DNA of 64,000 bases from JALSHZ01 sp964614535 (GCA_964614535.1 CAZTOZ010000071.1:1-64000); one strand, 5' to 3'; positions 43,615 through 52,458 are shown, numbered from the stretch's first letter. A program made the numbers and translations. Notes: generated by a model not told the origin, from the sequence alone.

Positions 43615-44052
43615 ATGAGCCTCTTCAAGACCAGCGAATCGGCCCGCAAGGGCGAACAATTCGATCTCGACGCCACCCTCGACGCCATCCGATTCAACGC
43701 CGACGGCCTGGTGCCCGCCATCGCCCAGCAATACGACAGCGGCGAAGTGCTGATGATGGCCTGGATGAACCCACAATCGATTCGCGAGACACTGGCCACC
43801 GGCCGGGTCTGCTACTGGTCGCGCTCGCGGCAGCAATACTGGCGCAAGGGCGAGTCGTCGGGGCAAGTCCAGCAGCTCAAGGAGATGCGCATCGACTGCG
43901 ATGGCGACACACTGCTGTTGCTGGTCGATCAGACCGGCCCGGCCTGCCACACCGGACGCAAGAGCTGTTTCTACAACCGGATCCGCGACGGCCACATGGA
44001 GGTGGACAGCGAACCGTTGATCGATCCCGCAACGCTCTACGGCAAGTCGTGA
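43615..44052 (+). CDS. hisI: Phosphoribosyl-AMP cyclohydrolase
   Basis: Third step of histidine synthesis, 145 aa, a stand-alone cyclohydrolase without the HisE pyrophosphohydrolase domain. Conserved segments are IRFNADGLVPAIAQQ, VLMMAWMNPQSIRETLATG, CYWSRSRQQYWRKGESSGQVQ, MRIDCDGDTLLLLVDQ and ACHTGRKSCFYN. The last two carry the Mg aspartates and Zn cysteines. No RBS is visible before the ATG, and TATAGA lies 11 bases upstream of it, so the start may be leaderless or misplaced by a few codons. The stop overlaps the yidD GTG. It is unlinked to hisBHA at 62-64 kb. Confidence 0.93.
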   Translation: MSLFKTSESARKGEQFDLDATLDAIRFNADGLVPAIAQQYDSGEVLMMAWMNPQSIRETLATGRVCYWSRSRQQYWRKGESSGQVQQLKEMRIDCDGDTLLLLVDQTGPACHTGRKSCFYNRIRDGHMEVDSEPLIDPATLYGKS

Positions 44053-44276
44053 AAAAACTCCTCACCGGGCTGATCAAGATCTACAGCGCCATCATCAGCC
44101 CCTATATCGGCCACAGCTGCCGCTACACCCCCACCTGCTCCGCCTATGCCATCGAAGCCATCGAACGACATGGCGCGCTCAAGGGATTGTGGCTCGGCGC
44201 CCGCCGCGTGCTGCGCTGCCATCCGTTTCACGAGGGGGGCATCGATCCGGTGCCGGCACCGCGGAAAAAATCGTAG
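44049..44276 (+). CDS. yidD: Membrane protein insertion efficiency factor YidD
   Basis: Small basic peripheral membrane protein, 75 aa, starting at a GTG that overlaps the hisI stop (GTGA). The hallmark motif is present: IKIYSAIISPYIGHSCRYTPTCSAYAIEAIERHG, then RVLRCHPFHEGGIDPVP with the conserved cysteines. In most bacteria yidD sits between rnpA and yidC in the rpmH cluster. Here it is coupled to a histidine gene. It is short but intact. Confidence 0.92.
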   Translation: MKKLLTGLIKIYSAIISPYIGHSCRYTPTCSAYAIEAIERHGALKGLWLGARRVLRCHPFHEGGIDPVPAPRKKS

Positions 44277-44326
44277 CGACGACGGGCTCTGCTACAATTT
44301 CCCCAAACCCGCCACTGACCAACACC

Positions 44327-44575
44327 ATGAGCGAACTGCGCGGCCTGGTGCCCCCCGATCCGTTGACCAAGGTCTCCCAACGACACTACGCCGTCGTCTA
44401 TGTGCCACGGCGCAGCCGCAAACGCTTCGCCGCCAACTGCGTCGAAGTGGTCGACAGCCTCGACGAGGCGCTGGCCAGGGCCGATCCCGACAACAAGCGC
44501 TACGCGGCCACGGTGATCGGGCCGTCGAAGTCGTCGGAAGGGCAGTACATCTACTACCTGTCGGAGTGGCTCTGA
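44327..44575 (+). CDS. Small protein of unknown function
   Basis: Unrecognised 82-aa protein. I chose the ATG at 44327 (MSELRGLVPPDPLTKVSQRH), downstream of the yidD stop. A longer in-frame reading begins within yidD. The sequence is a compact alternating pattern (HYAVVYVPRRSRKRFAANCVEVVDSL, then YAATVIGPSKSSEGQYIYYL) that could be a small alpha/beta fold. TACAAT at 44293 is a possible -10 box. It ends 26 bases before the convergent thioredoxin-HEAT gene. Confidence 0.6.
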   Translation: MSELRGLVPPDPLTKVSQRHYAVVYVPRRSRKRFAANCVEVVDSLDEALARADPDNKRYAATVIGPSKSSEGQYIYYLSEWL

Positions 44576-44600
44576 CAAGGCGCGGGGCAGACAGCCTCTC

Positions 44601-45251
44601 TCACTGTTCCGCCAGCCGGGCAAGACTCTCCCCGGCGATTTCCCGCACTTCGGGGTCTTCGTCCCGCAGACAGCGTTCGAGAGGGGGGCGCGCCTCCGGC
44701 GCGCCGGTGAGCCCGAGGTAGTGGCAGGCGTCGGCCCGCACCTCGACCGACGGACTGCGCGTCAACTCCCCCAGCGCATCGACGGCAGCGGCCAGTTGGG
44801 GCGTACCCTCCAGCGATTCGAAAATGGCGCCAAGCCCTGCCTTGACGTTGATCTTCTGCGCCGGATCGGCAAGCAGCCGGAGCAACGCCGCCATGCTGTC
44901 GGGCGTCTGTTCGACGAAGCGGGTGGCCTCGTCGAGCTGCCCACTGGCGAGCATCTCCGCCAGGTAGTCGGCCTGCCCTTCCACGCTGCCGGCCTTCTCC
45001 GCCCACGCCTCCAGCTCCGGCCGGCGATGGGCGCCAGTGAGGACGAAACCACCGATGCGAATCCACGGCACCGAACGGACGCCGAGCGCTTCGGCCACCT
45101 CTGGCCGGGCTTCCAGATTGACCGCCTCCAGCCGGCCGATCGTGCCCGCCTTGAGCATCTCCGCCAGCGCCGCCAATACCACCGGACAGTGGGGACAGTG
45201 GGTGCCGACGACGATCATCGCATCGGGCACGGTGGAACGGGTTTCCTTCAT
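44601..45251 (-). CDS. Thioredoxin-fold / HEAT-repeat fusion protein
   Basis: Two-domain protein of 216 aa. Residues about 10-85 form a thioredoxin/glutaredoxin-like domain with THCPHCP (C19, C22) and the cis-Pro loop VRSVPWIRIGGF. Residues about 95-215 are helical repeats of HEAT type. The last two units are clear, SVEVRADACHYLGLTGAPEA and DEDPEVREIAGESLARLAEQ. It has no signal peptide. The ATG lies within the end of uup (ATGA overlap), so it is co-translated with that ribosome-associated ATPase. I infer a cytoplasmic redox adaptor; partner unknown. Confidence 0.75.
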   Translation of the reverse strand: MKETRSTVPDAMIVVGTHCPHCPVVLAALAEMLKAGTIGRLEAVNLEARPEVAEALGVRSVPWIRIGGFVLTGAHRRPELEAWAEKAGSVEGQADYLAEMLASGQLDEATRFVEQTPDSMAALLRLLADPAQKINVKAGLGAIFESLEGTPQLAAAVDALGELTRSPSVEVRADACHYLGLTGAPEARPPLERCLRDEDPEVREIAGESLARLAEQ

Positions 45252-47122
45252 TGCTGTGCCTCCAGTTCTTCCCAGCGCGCATAGGCCTGCGCCAACTCCG
45301 CCTCGATGGTCTCCTGTTCACGGGTGACGGCGGCCACCTCGTCGGCATGGTCACGATAGAAATCGGGATCGGCCAGCCGCGCGTGTACGGCCTCGAGCCG
45401 TTGCTCCAGCGCTTCGATCCGCTGTGGCAACGCCTCCAGCTCCCGTTTCGCATTGTAGCTGAGCTTCTTCTGCTGCGGTCGCGGGCGGTTTCTGCCGTCG
45501 CGCCTGGAGGCCGGGCCGGGCGCCGTCTCCGCCACCTCGGGCCGCTGTCGCAACCAGTCGCGATAGCCACCCACATATTCGTTGACCACACCATCGCCCT
45601 CGAACACCAGCGTCGAGGTGACGACATTGTCGAGAAATTCACGGTCATGGCTGACCAACAGCACGGTACCGTCGAACTCGACCAGCAGCGACTCGAGCAA
45701 TTCCAGCGTCTCCACGTCGAGATCGTTGGTGGGCTCATCCAGCACCAGCAGATTGGCCGGACGGGCGAACAGCTTGGCCAGCAACAGCCGGTTCTTCTCG
45801 CCACCGGAGAGCTTGGTGATCGGCGCCCGGGCCCGTGCCGGCGAAAAGAGAAAATCCTGCAAATAGGAGATGACATGCTTCGGCCGGCCGTTGACGACGA
45901 TGCGATCGGAACCGCCAGCGACATTCTCCTGGGCCGTCTGGGACGGATCGAGCGACGCCCTCAACTGATCGAAATAGGCCACCTGGAGATTGGTGCCCAC
46001 CCTGATCCTGCCCGAGCGCGGCTGCAACCGCCCCAGCAGCAGCTCGATCAGCGTCGATTTGCCGACGCCGTTGGGCCCGAGAATACCGATCTTGTCGCCC
46101 CGCAATATCGTCGTGGAGAAATCACGGACGATGGGCTTGCCGTCGTAGTCGAAACCGACATCCTGTGCTTCGATGACGATCTTGCCGGAGGCATCGGCCG
46201 CGTTGACCTGGATATTGGCCTGACCGATGCGTTGCCGCCGCGCGGCCCGGTCCCGCCGCATCTTCTCCAGCGCCCGCACCCGCCCTTCATTGCGGGTGCG
46301 GCGCGCCTTGATGCCCTGACGAATCCACGTCTCCTCCTGCGCAAGCCGCTTGTCGAACTCGGCCTGCTGCCGCGCCTCGACCGCAAGCGCATCCGCCTTG
46401 CCGCGCAGATAGGCCGCGTAGTCGCCGGGCCAGCTGGTGATGCGGCCGCGGTCGATCTCGACGATGCGGGTGGCGAGCCGGCGCAGGAAGGCGCGATCAT
46501 GGGTGACGAAGACCAGCGTCAGCCCGGCGCCGAGCAGAAAATCCTCCAGCCATTCGATCGACGCCACGTCGAGGTGGTTGCTGGGCTCGTCCAGCAACAG
46601 AATATCGGGCTCGCTGACCAGCGCCCGCGCCAACAGAACCCGCCGTTTCAATCCGCCGGAGAGAGTGACCACATCGGCATCGGCCGGCAACCCCAACCGC
46701 GAGAGGGTGGTGGCGATGCGCTGCTCGATGCGCCAGCCGTCGGCGGCCTCGATCCGCTGCTGCAACCGCGTCATCTCCTCCATCGCGCCACGGGCGCCGA
46801 GGTCCTGGGTGACATGGTGATAGCGGGCGATGATCTCCCCCAGGTCGCCCAACCCGGCGGCGACGACATCATAGACGTTGCCGTCGATCCGGCGCGGCAC
46901 CTCCTGCTCCAGCCGCGCGATCCTCACCCCCTGCTGCAGGGAGATCTCACCGTCGTCGGGACGGATCTCGCCGGCAATGATCTTGAGCAGCGTCGACTTT
47001 CCCTCGCCATTGCGTCCCACCAGCGCCACCCGCTCGCCACGCTCCAGTGAGAATTCGACACCATCGAGCAACGGCGGCAGGCCGTAGCTCAGATGGATGT
47101 CCTGCAACCGCAACAGCGCCAT
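45248..47122 (-). CDS. uup: ABC-F ATPase Uup
   Basis: Soluble ABC-F translation factor, 624 aa. Two ATPase cassettes are present: Walker A VGRNGEGKSTLLK and LGPNGVGKSTLIEL, signature VTLSGGLKRRVLLARAL and TKLSGGEKNRLLLAKLF, Walker B ILLLDEPSNHLD and LLVLDEPTNDLD. An interdomain linker rich in Arg/Lys lies between them. The C-terminal coiled coil, after YNAKRELEALPQRIEALEQRL, is the DNA/RNA-binding domain typical of Uup. The start directly abuts the tex stop, giving a tex-uup-thioredoxin/HEAT unit. Confidence 0.92.
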   Translation of the reverse strand: MALLRLQDIHLSYGLPPLLDGVEFSLERGERVALVGRNGEGKSTLLKIIAGEIRPDDGEISLQQGVRIARLEQEVPRRIDGNVYDVVAAGLGDLGEIIARYHHVTQDLGARGAMEEMTRLQQRIEAADGWRIEQRIATTLSRLGLPADADVVTLSGGLKRRVLLARALVSEPDILLLDEPSNHLDVASIEWLEDFLLGAGLTLVFVTHDRAFLRRLATRIVEIDRGRITSWPGDYAAYLRGKADALAVEARQQAEFDKRLAQEETWIRQGIKARRTRNEGRVRALEKMRRDRAARRQRIGQANIQVNAADASGKIVIEAQDVGFDYDGKPIVRDFSTTILRGDKIGILGPNGVGKSTLIELLLGRLQPRSGRIRVGTNLQVAYFDQLRASLDPSQTAQENVAGGSDRIVVNGRPKHVISYLQDFLFSPARARAPITKLSGGEKNRLLLAKLFARPANLLVLDEPTNDLDVETLELLESLLVEFDGTVLLVSHDREFLDNVVTSTLVFEGDGVVNEYVGGYRDWLRQRPEVAETAPGPASRRDGRNRPRPQQKKLSYNAKRELEALPQRIEALEQRLEAVHARLADPDFYRDHADEVAAVTREQETIEAELAQAYARWEELEAQQ

Positions 47123-49393
47123 CTACTTGCGCGCCTTGGCAAACGCCGCCGCCATCGCACCGGCCGGCGTGGCCTGCTGCCGGGACCGCCCCCGCCGACC
47201 GGCGGCGCGGCTCGGCGCCGCCCGTGCACCACCACGCTCGTCGAGGCGCATCGTCAACGCGATGCGTTGGCGCTTCTCATCCACCTCCACCACTTTCACC
47301 TTGACCACCTGCCCGGCCGCCACCACGTCATGGGGGTCCTTGACGAAGCGGTCGGCCAGGCGGGAGACGTGCACCAGGCCGTCCTGATGCACGCCGATGT
47401 CGACGAAGGCGCCGAAGTGGGTCACATTGGTGACCACCCCCTCCAGCACCATTCCGGGCGCCAGGTCGGCCACGGTCTCGACCCCTTCACGAAAACTGGC
47501 GGTGACGAACTCGGGACGCGGGTCGCGACCCGGCTTCTCCAGCTCGCCGAGAATGTCCCGCACCGTCGGCAGGCCGAAGCGCTCGTCGGTGAAGCGGGCC
47601 GGGTCGAGCGAGCGCAACAGTGCGCGATCGCCGATCAGCTCGCCGACCGGCCTGCCGGTGAATTCGACGATGCGTTCGACCACCGGATAGGCCTCGGGAT
47701 GGACCGCGGAAGCGTCCAGCGGATCGTCGCCGTCCATGATGCGCAGGAACCCGGCCGCCTGCTCGAAGGCCTTGGGACCGAGCCGGGGCACCCTCATCAG
47801 CTGTTTGCGGCTGCGAAAGGCGCCTTCGGCATCGCGGTGGGCGACGATGTTTCGCGCCAACGTCGGCGACAACCCGGAAACCCGCGTCAGCAATGGTACC
47901 GAGGCGGTATTGACATCGACGCCGACGGCGTTGACACAGTCCTCCACCACCGCATCGAGCTTGCGCCCCAGCGCCGTCTGATTGACGTCGTGCTGGTACT
48001 GGCCGACCCCGATCGACTTGGGGTCGATCTTCACCAGCTCCGCCAGTGGATCCTGCAAGCGCCGCGCGATCGATACCGCGCCACGCAGCGACACGTCCAG
48101 ATCGGGGAACTCCTCCGACGCCAGCGCCGAGGCCGAATAGACCGATGCGCCCGCCTCCGAGACCACCACCTGGGTCAACCGCAGCTCGGGATGGCGCCGC
48201 CGCAATTCGGTCACCAGCCGGTCCGTCTCCCGCGAGGCGGTGCCATTGCCGATGCTCACCAGCTCGACGCCATGGCGCAACGCCAGCCGCGCCAGCTCGT
48301 CGATGGAACGGTCCCACTGCTTCTTCGGCGGGTGGGGATAGATCGTCGCCGTCTCCAGCAGCTTGCCAGTGGCATCGATCACCGCCACCTTGACACCAGT
48401 GCGGATTCCCGGATCCAGCCCCATGCAGACTCTCGGCCCGGCTGGCGCCGCCAGCAGCAGATCACCGAGATTCCGTCCGAAGACGTCGATGGCGGCGGCC
48501 TCGGCCATTTCGCGCAGCCGCAGATAGAGCTCCACCTCCAGCTTGTTGTGGAGTTTGACCTTCCAGGTCCAGGCGACCGCCTGACGGAGAAAACCGTCGG
48601 CGGGACGGCCTCGCTCCTCGATACCGAAACGGCGGGCGATCCGCTGCTCGCAAGGGTGCGGCGCCGCCGTATCGTGCTCGACATCGAGCGACAGCGACAG
48701 CACCCCCTCGTTGCGGCCCCGAAACAGCGCCAGCGCCCGGTGGGACGGTACCCTGGCGATCGGCTCGGCATAGTCGAAATAGTCGGCGAACTTGTGTCCG
48801 GTCTCCGCCTTCCCCTCGACCACCGTCGAGCGCAGCAATGCGTGCCGCCAGAAATACTCCCGCAACGTGGCCAGCAGCTCGGCATCCTCGGCGAAACGCT
48901 CCATCAGGATCTGCCGCGCGCCGTCGAGGGCCGTGGTCGCATCGGCCACGCCGTTGTCGGGATCGACGAATCGCGCCGCCTCCTCCGCCGGCGTCAGGGC
49001 CGGATCTTCCAGCAAGGCCAGCGCCAACGGTTCGAGCCCCGCCTCACGGGCGATCTGCGCCTTGGTACGCCGCTTCGGCTTGTAGGGAAGATAGAGATCC
49101 TCCAGCTCGGTCTTGGTCGCGGCCGCCTCGATGCGGGCCCGCAACGCCCCATCCAGCTTGCCCTGCTCGTCGATGGACTTGAGGATCGCGGCGCGGCGCT
49201 CGTCCAGCTCGCGCAGATAGGCGAGCCGCGACGCCAGCGTCCGCAACTGGACGTCGTCGAGCCCGCCGGTGGCCTCCTTGCGATAGCGGGCGATGAACGG
49301 CACGGTGGCGCCCTCGTCGAGGAGCGCAATCGCGGCTTCGGCCTGGCGGGCGTCGATCTTCAGCTCCGTGGCAATCTGGTCGGCAATGGGCAT
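47123..49393 (-). CDS. tex: Transcription accessory protein Tex
   Basis: RNA-binding factor of the Tex/Spt6-like family, 756 aa from the ATG at 49393 (MPIADQIATELKIDARQAEAAI). The domains in order are the N-terminal helical part (VPFIARYRKEATGGLDDVQLR), the YqgF-like RNase H fold (GLDPGIRTGVKVAVID), helix-hairpin-helix motifs (NIVAHRDAEGAFRSRKQLM) and a C-terminal S1 domain (LEGVVTNVTHFGAFVDIGVHQDGLVHVS). A basic Ala/Arg-rich tail follows. It is divergent from the DUF364 gene. Two parallel or antiparallel long readings over this region are shadows. Confidence 0.95.
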   Translation of the reverse strand: MPIADQIATELKIDARQAEAAIALLDEGATVPFIARYRKEATGGLDDVQLRTLASRLAYLRELDERRAAILKSIDEQGKLDGALRARIEAAATKTELEDLYLPYKPKRRTKAQIAREAGLEPLALALLEDPALTPAEEAARFVDPDNGVADATTALDGARQILMERFAEDAELLATLREYFWRHALLRSTVVEGKAETGHKFADYFDYAEPIARVPSHRALALFRGRNEGVLSLSLDVEHDTAAPHPCEQRIARRFGIEERGRPADGFLRQAVAWTWKVKLHNKLEVELYLRLREMAEAAAIDVFGRNLGDLLLAAPAGPRVCMGLDPGIRTGVKVAVIDATGKLLETATIYPHPPKKQWDRSIDELARLALRHGVELVSIGNGTASRETDRLVTELRRRHPELRLTQVVVSEAGASVYSASALASEEFPDLDVSLRGAVSIARRLQDPLAELVKIDPKSIGVGQYQHDVNQTALGRKLDAVVEDCVNAVGVDVNTASVPLLTRVSGLSPTLARNIVAHRDAEGAFRSRKQLMRVPRLGPKAFEQAAGFLRIMDGDDPLDASAVHPEAYPVVERIVEFTGRPVGELIGDRALLRSLDPARFTDERFGLPTVRDILGELEKPGRDPRPEFVTASFREGVETVADLAPGMVLEGVVTNVTHFGAFVDIGVHQDGLVHVSRLADRFVKDPHDVVAAGQVVKVKVVEVDEKRQRIALTMRLDERGGARAAPSRAAGRRGRSRQQATPAGAMAAAFAKARK

Positions 49394-49558
49394 GGCTGTC
49401 GGTCCGGGTGGAAAAACGGGTGCAGGATGATAATTCATTTGGCGACGCAACGGTTCCTCCCGGACACGCGCCACGCGCCTTCGAAAAACGGGGGCAATGG
49501 TAGCAGACCGTTTCCATGCCTGGATGCGCCCATCGCGGCGCGGCGATACAATCCGGCC

Positions 49559-50380
49559 ATGACCATCAACGAAGCCCATATCGCGCTGGCCACGCGGCTG
49601 CTCGACGCCATCGACTTTCCCAAGGTCGCACGGATCCATCTGCCACCATCGGCCGAGCACGGCGGAAAGGACGACGATTTCGGCTTCGTTTTTCTCACCG
49701 ACGGTTCCGTCGGCGCTTTCTACACCCACCTCGAAGACACCCTCCCCCGGCTGCGGAGGCGCCACACCCTGCCCGCGCCAACGGCACTGCCCGAGCTGTT
49801 GGCACAACGCGATCTGGCCGACCGGGCGGTGGGCATCGGGCTGTTCAATGCGATCGGCGCCCACCTGATGAGGCGCGCCCGTTTCCAGCCGCCCCAGGCG
49901 ACGAGAAGCGACGGGGCGCACGAGCCCGACGCCGGCGAGACAGTGGGGATGGTGGGCTATTTCTGCCCATTGGTGGAAAAACTCACGCGGCGGGGCTGCC
50001 GCGTCGTCGTCCTCGAACGACAGCCGGAACGGGTGACGACCGGTCCCGGTGTCAGCGTGGCCACCGACCCGGCCGTGCTGGCCGACTGCCGGTCGATCGT
50101 CTGCACCGGCGCCACGCTGATCAACGACACGCTCGACGAGCTGCTGGCCGCCGCCGGGCCGGGCAAGCCGTTCAACCTCATCGGCCCCACCGCCAGCCTG
50201 TTGCCCGACGCGCTGTTCGAACACGGGATCAGCGCCACCGGCGGGGTGTTTTTCCCCGATGCGGAAAGACTGAAGGAAAAACTGGACGCCGCGGAATCCT
50301 GGGGGGCGACCGGGCGGAAATTCCAGCTGACGCCCAGCAACTATCCGGGGGTCGATGCGCTGCTGGCGGCGGCGACCTGA
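49559..50380 (+). CDS. DUF364 family protein, putative heavy-metal chelation domain
   Basis: Protein of 273 aa from the ATG at 49559. The N-terminal part (FPKVARIHLPPSAEHGGKDDDFGFVFL) and a central acidic linker are followed by a Rossmann-like half. Landmarks there are GMVGYFCPLVEKLTRRGCRVVVLERQP, IVCTGATLINDTLDELLAA, FNLIGPTASLLPDALFEHGI and GGVFFPDAERL. This matches DUF364, annotated from structure as a possible metal-chelating SAM-like fold; the biological role is unknown. In other genomes it occurs next to molybdenum or tungsten functions, none of which are seen here. Confidence 0.75.
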   Translation: MTINEAHIALATRLLDAIDFPKVARIHLPPSAEHGGKDDDFGFVFLTDGSVGAFYTHLEDTLPRLRRRHTLPAPTALPELLAQRDLADRAVGIGLFNAIGAHLMRRARFQPPQATRSDGAHEPDAGETVGMVGYFCPLVEKLTRRGCRVVVLERQPERVTTGPGVSVATDPAVLADCRSIVCTGATLINDTLDELLAAAGPGKPFNLIGPTASLLPDALFEHGISATGGVFFPDAERLKEKLDAAESWGATGRKFQLTPSNYPGVDALLAAAT

Positions 50381-50437
50381 AGAACCGCCTCCAAAGGCGC
50401 CGTGGGACGGGTGGCGGAAAAAACGTCGTTGCGCACC

Positions 50438-50800
50438 TCAACCCGCCCGATCGATATGAACCCCTTTCAGGCGCAACGCCACCAACAGCGCACGGGTCTC
50501 GCGCCCCATTCCGTCGAGATCCAGCACCTTGGCGCCTTTCAGGTAGCGATGCTCGTCGAGGTAGAGCTGGGTGATTTTCGGTTGCCGGCCCAAGCCACGA
50601 AAAACGGCGGCGATGATCTCGCTGATCGACTCGTAGGGCGAATCGACGAAGTAGAGCCGCCCCCGCCCGCTGCGATAATGGACCCGCCCCGGGCAGAGAT
50701 TGTAGAACACCCTTGCTTCGTCGTCGGTCGCCAGCAAACCGGTGGCGCGCCTGCGCGCCACGGCCGAACGCGCGCAACGGGAGCTGACGGGACCGATCAT
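50438..50800 (-). CDS. Small protein of unknown function
   Basis: Unrecognised protein, up to 120 aa. The N-terminal 28 residues are Ala/Arg-rich, and the true start may be internal. The rest is ordered-looking: EARVFYNLCPGRVHYRSGRGRLYFVDSPYESISEIIAAVFRGLG, then QPKITQLYLDEHRYLKGAKVLDLDGM. One Cys and several conserved-looking aromatic residues are present. It is 22 bases downstream of the coiled-coil gene on the same strand and convergent with the DUF364 gene. Confidence 0.55.
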   Translation of the reverse strand: MIGPVSSRCARSAVARRRATGLLATDDEARVFYNLCPGRVHYRSGRGRLYFVDSPYESISEIIAAVFRGLGRQPKITQLYLDEHRYLKGAKVLDLDGMGRETRALLVALRLKGVHIDRAG

Positions 50801-50822
50801 CGCTCTTCCAACGCCTCGCCGG

Positions 50823-51170
50823 TCAGATCTTCTCGCGGATCCTGGAAATGCCTTCCTTCACTTCCTCGCGCAGTTTTTTTGCCAGTTCCCACCCTTCGTG
50901 GACCTTCTCCTCCGAGGCATCGACCAGTTCGCCCGCCTTTTCCTTCAACTCCGACAGCTTCTCCTCGATCTTGTCCCACTCCTCCTCCATCTCCAGCTTC
51001 GCCAGGTGCATCCGCACCCGCCACTCGTCCTTGTTGGCGTATTTCTCCTGCAACTCTTCCAGCTCTTCCTCGATCTCCAGCTTGGCGATCTGCAGTCTGA
51101 TCTCGAGTTCTTTCTTCTCCTCCTTGAGTTCCTCGACGAGGTTGGCAAATTTCTCTTTCAGGTCGATCAT
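50823..51170 (-). CDS. Highly charged coiled-coil protein
   Basis: Protein of 115 aa that is almost entirely Glu/Lys/Leu-rich helix. It begins MIDLKEKFANLVEELKEEKKELEIRL and continues through EEELEELQEKYANKDEW to a C-terminal EVKEGISRIREKI. GAGGAA upstream of the ATG is a good RBS. It has no cysteines, signal peptide or membrane span. I recognise no family. It could be a small structural or chaperone-like protein. It lies 79 bases after gpgS. Confidence 0.7.
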   Translation of the reverse strand: MIDLKEKFANLVEELKEEKKELEIRLQIAKLEIEEELEELQEKYANKDEWRVRMHLAKLEMEEEWDKIEEKLSELKEKAGELVDASEEKVHEGWELAKKLREEVKEGISRIREKI

Positions 51171-51249
51171 CGTTCATTCCTCCACGGTTTGATGGACATA
51201 CCGGCTACCTCTTGGATAGCACATGCGGCCGGCACCGGTTTGATCCAGG

Positions 51250-52458
51250 TCATCGGTTGTCCATTTCCACCGCGTCGAGCAACGTATCGGCAAAATCGGG
51301 TATCGCGCTGAAGACACGGTTCCAGTTGGCCATGAACGGCACCTCCTCCGGATGGCCCAGATAGACTTCGCCGGCACGGACGATGGCCTGGGTGAACAGC
51401 TCCACCGCCTGCTCCTCGGCATGACGGTCGAAGTCCAGGCCATTGAGCAGCGCATCGGCCTCGTAGCGCTCGATCATATCCAGCGCCTGCCGGTAGTAGG
51501 TGGCCTTCAGGGTGCGAAAAAAGGCGGAGCTGAGCTGGATGCCCTCGGTGGCCAGCTTGCGGAAGATGGCCTTGGCGATCTCGTGGGCCATCCGCGCCAG
51601 TCCGCCGCTGTAGTCGGCATCCCCCATCACCTGATGTTTGTGGTCGTAGTTGTCGGCCAGATCCACCTGACAGACGTGGCGGTTGGTGACATTGCGATAG
51701 ACCTCGGAGAGCATGCCGATCTCCAGGCTCCAGTCGCCCGGAATACGCATCGCCGGGATGATTTCGGTCCGCATGCCGAACTCGCCCGCCAGCGGATAGC
51801 GGAACGACCCGAGAAATTCCAGATAGGGCACCGGGCCCAGTATTTTCAGCGACTGGATCAGCGGCGCCACCAGCAGCCGCACGGCCCGGCCACTCAAGCG
51901 ATTGTCGTGGATGCGGGAGTAGTATCCCTTGGCGAAGACGAAATCGAACAGCGGATTGGCCAGCGGATAGAACAGCCGGGCCGGCAGGTCGCGTTCATAG
52001 GTGACGATGTCGCAGTCGTGCAGCGCGATCACCTTGGCGTTGTTGGCAGCAAGAACATAGCCCATGCAGAACCAGACGTTGCGTCCCTTGCCCTCCTGCG
52101 TGGGCGAGAGCCCTTTTTCCGCCAGCCGCGAATCGAGCGCGCGCAGCGCCGGGCCGTCGTTCCAGAGAATTTTCTTGCGCTGGGGCAGGCGATCGAAGAA
52201 CCGCCTGGCCCGTTCGAACTGGGCGGCGTCGGCGCGATCCAGCCCGATGACGATCTCACCGATATAGCCGGCGCCCGCCAGTTTCTCGACGATCGTTCCC
52301 AACGCCGGCCCTTCCAGCTCGGAATAGAGCGACGGCAGAATCAGCGTCATCGGGTTCTTTTGGCTGAAACCCAGTAGCTCGGCCTCCAGCGCCTCCAGCG
52401 GCCTGTCGGTGAGTTTGTGCAGCGTCGTGATCGCCCCTGCCTGTGAAAAATCGCTCAT
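51250..52458 (-). CDS. gpgS: Glucosyl-3-phosphoglycerate synthase
   Basis: GT-A (GT81-like) glycosyltransferase, 402 aa, joining a nucleotide-activated glucose to 3-phosphoglycerate, the first step of the compatible solute glucosylglycerate. Recognisable parts are MTLILPSLYSELEGPALGTIV, LNDGPAL-like ILWNDGPALRALD, EGKGRNVWFCMGYVLA and ALHDCDIVTYERDLPARL with the metal DxD-type motif. FGMRTEIIPAMRIPGDWSLEIGMLSEVYRN and DNYDHKHQVMG follow. The HAD phosphatase 236 bases upstream on the same strand is the expected second enzyme. Mannosyl-3-phosphoglycerate synthase is an alternative reading. Confidence 0.85.
   Translation of the reverse strand: MSDFSQAGAITTLHKLTDRPLEALEAELLGFSQKNPMTLILPSLYSELEGPALGTIVEKLAGAGYIGEIVIGLDRADAAQFERARRFFDRLPQRKKILWNDGPALRALDSRLAEKGLSPTQEGKGRNVWFCMGYVLAANNAKVIALHDCDIVTYERDLPARLFYPLANPLFDFVFAKGYYSRIHDNRLSGRAVRLLVAPLIQSLKILGPVPYLEFLGSFRYPLAGEFGMRTEIIPAMRIPGDWSLEIGMLSEVYRNVTNRHVCQVDLADNYDHKHQVMGDADYSGGLARMAHEIAKAIFRKLATEGIQLSSAFFRTLKATYYRQALDMIERYEADALLNGLDFDRHAEEQAVELFTQAIVRAGEVYLGHPEEVPFMANWNRVFSAIPDFADTLLDAVEMDNR

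Noticed and set aside
47093..50380. Very long plus-strand open reading frame across the tex region
   Set aside because: It is an open shadow frame opposite tex in GC-rich DNA. Only its last 273 codons, from 49559, read as a real protein (DUF364); the rest is low-complexity Arg/His/Gln.
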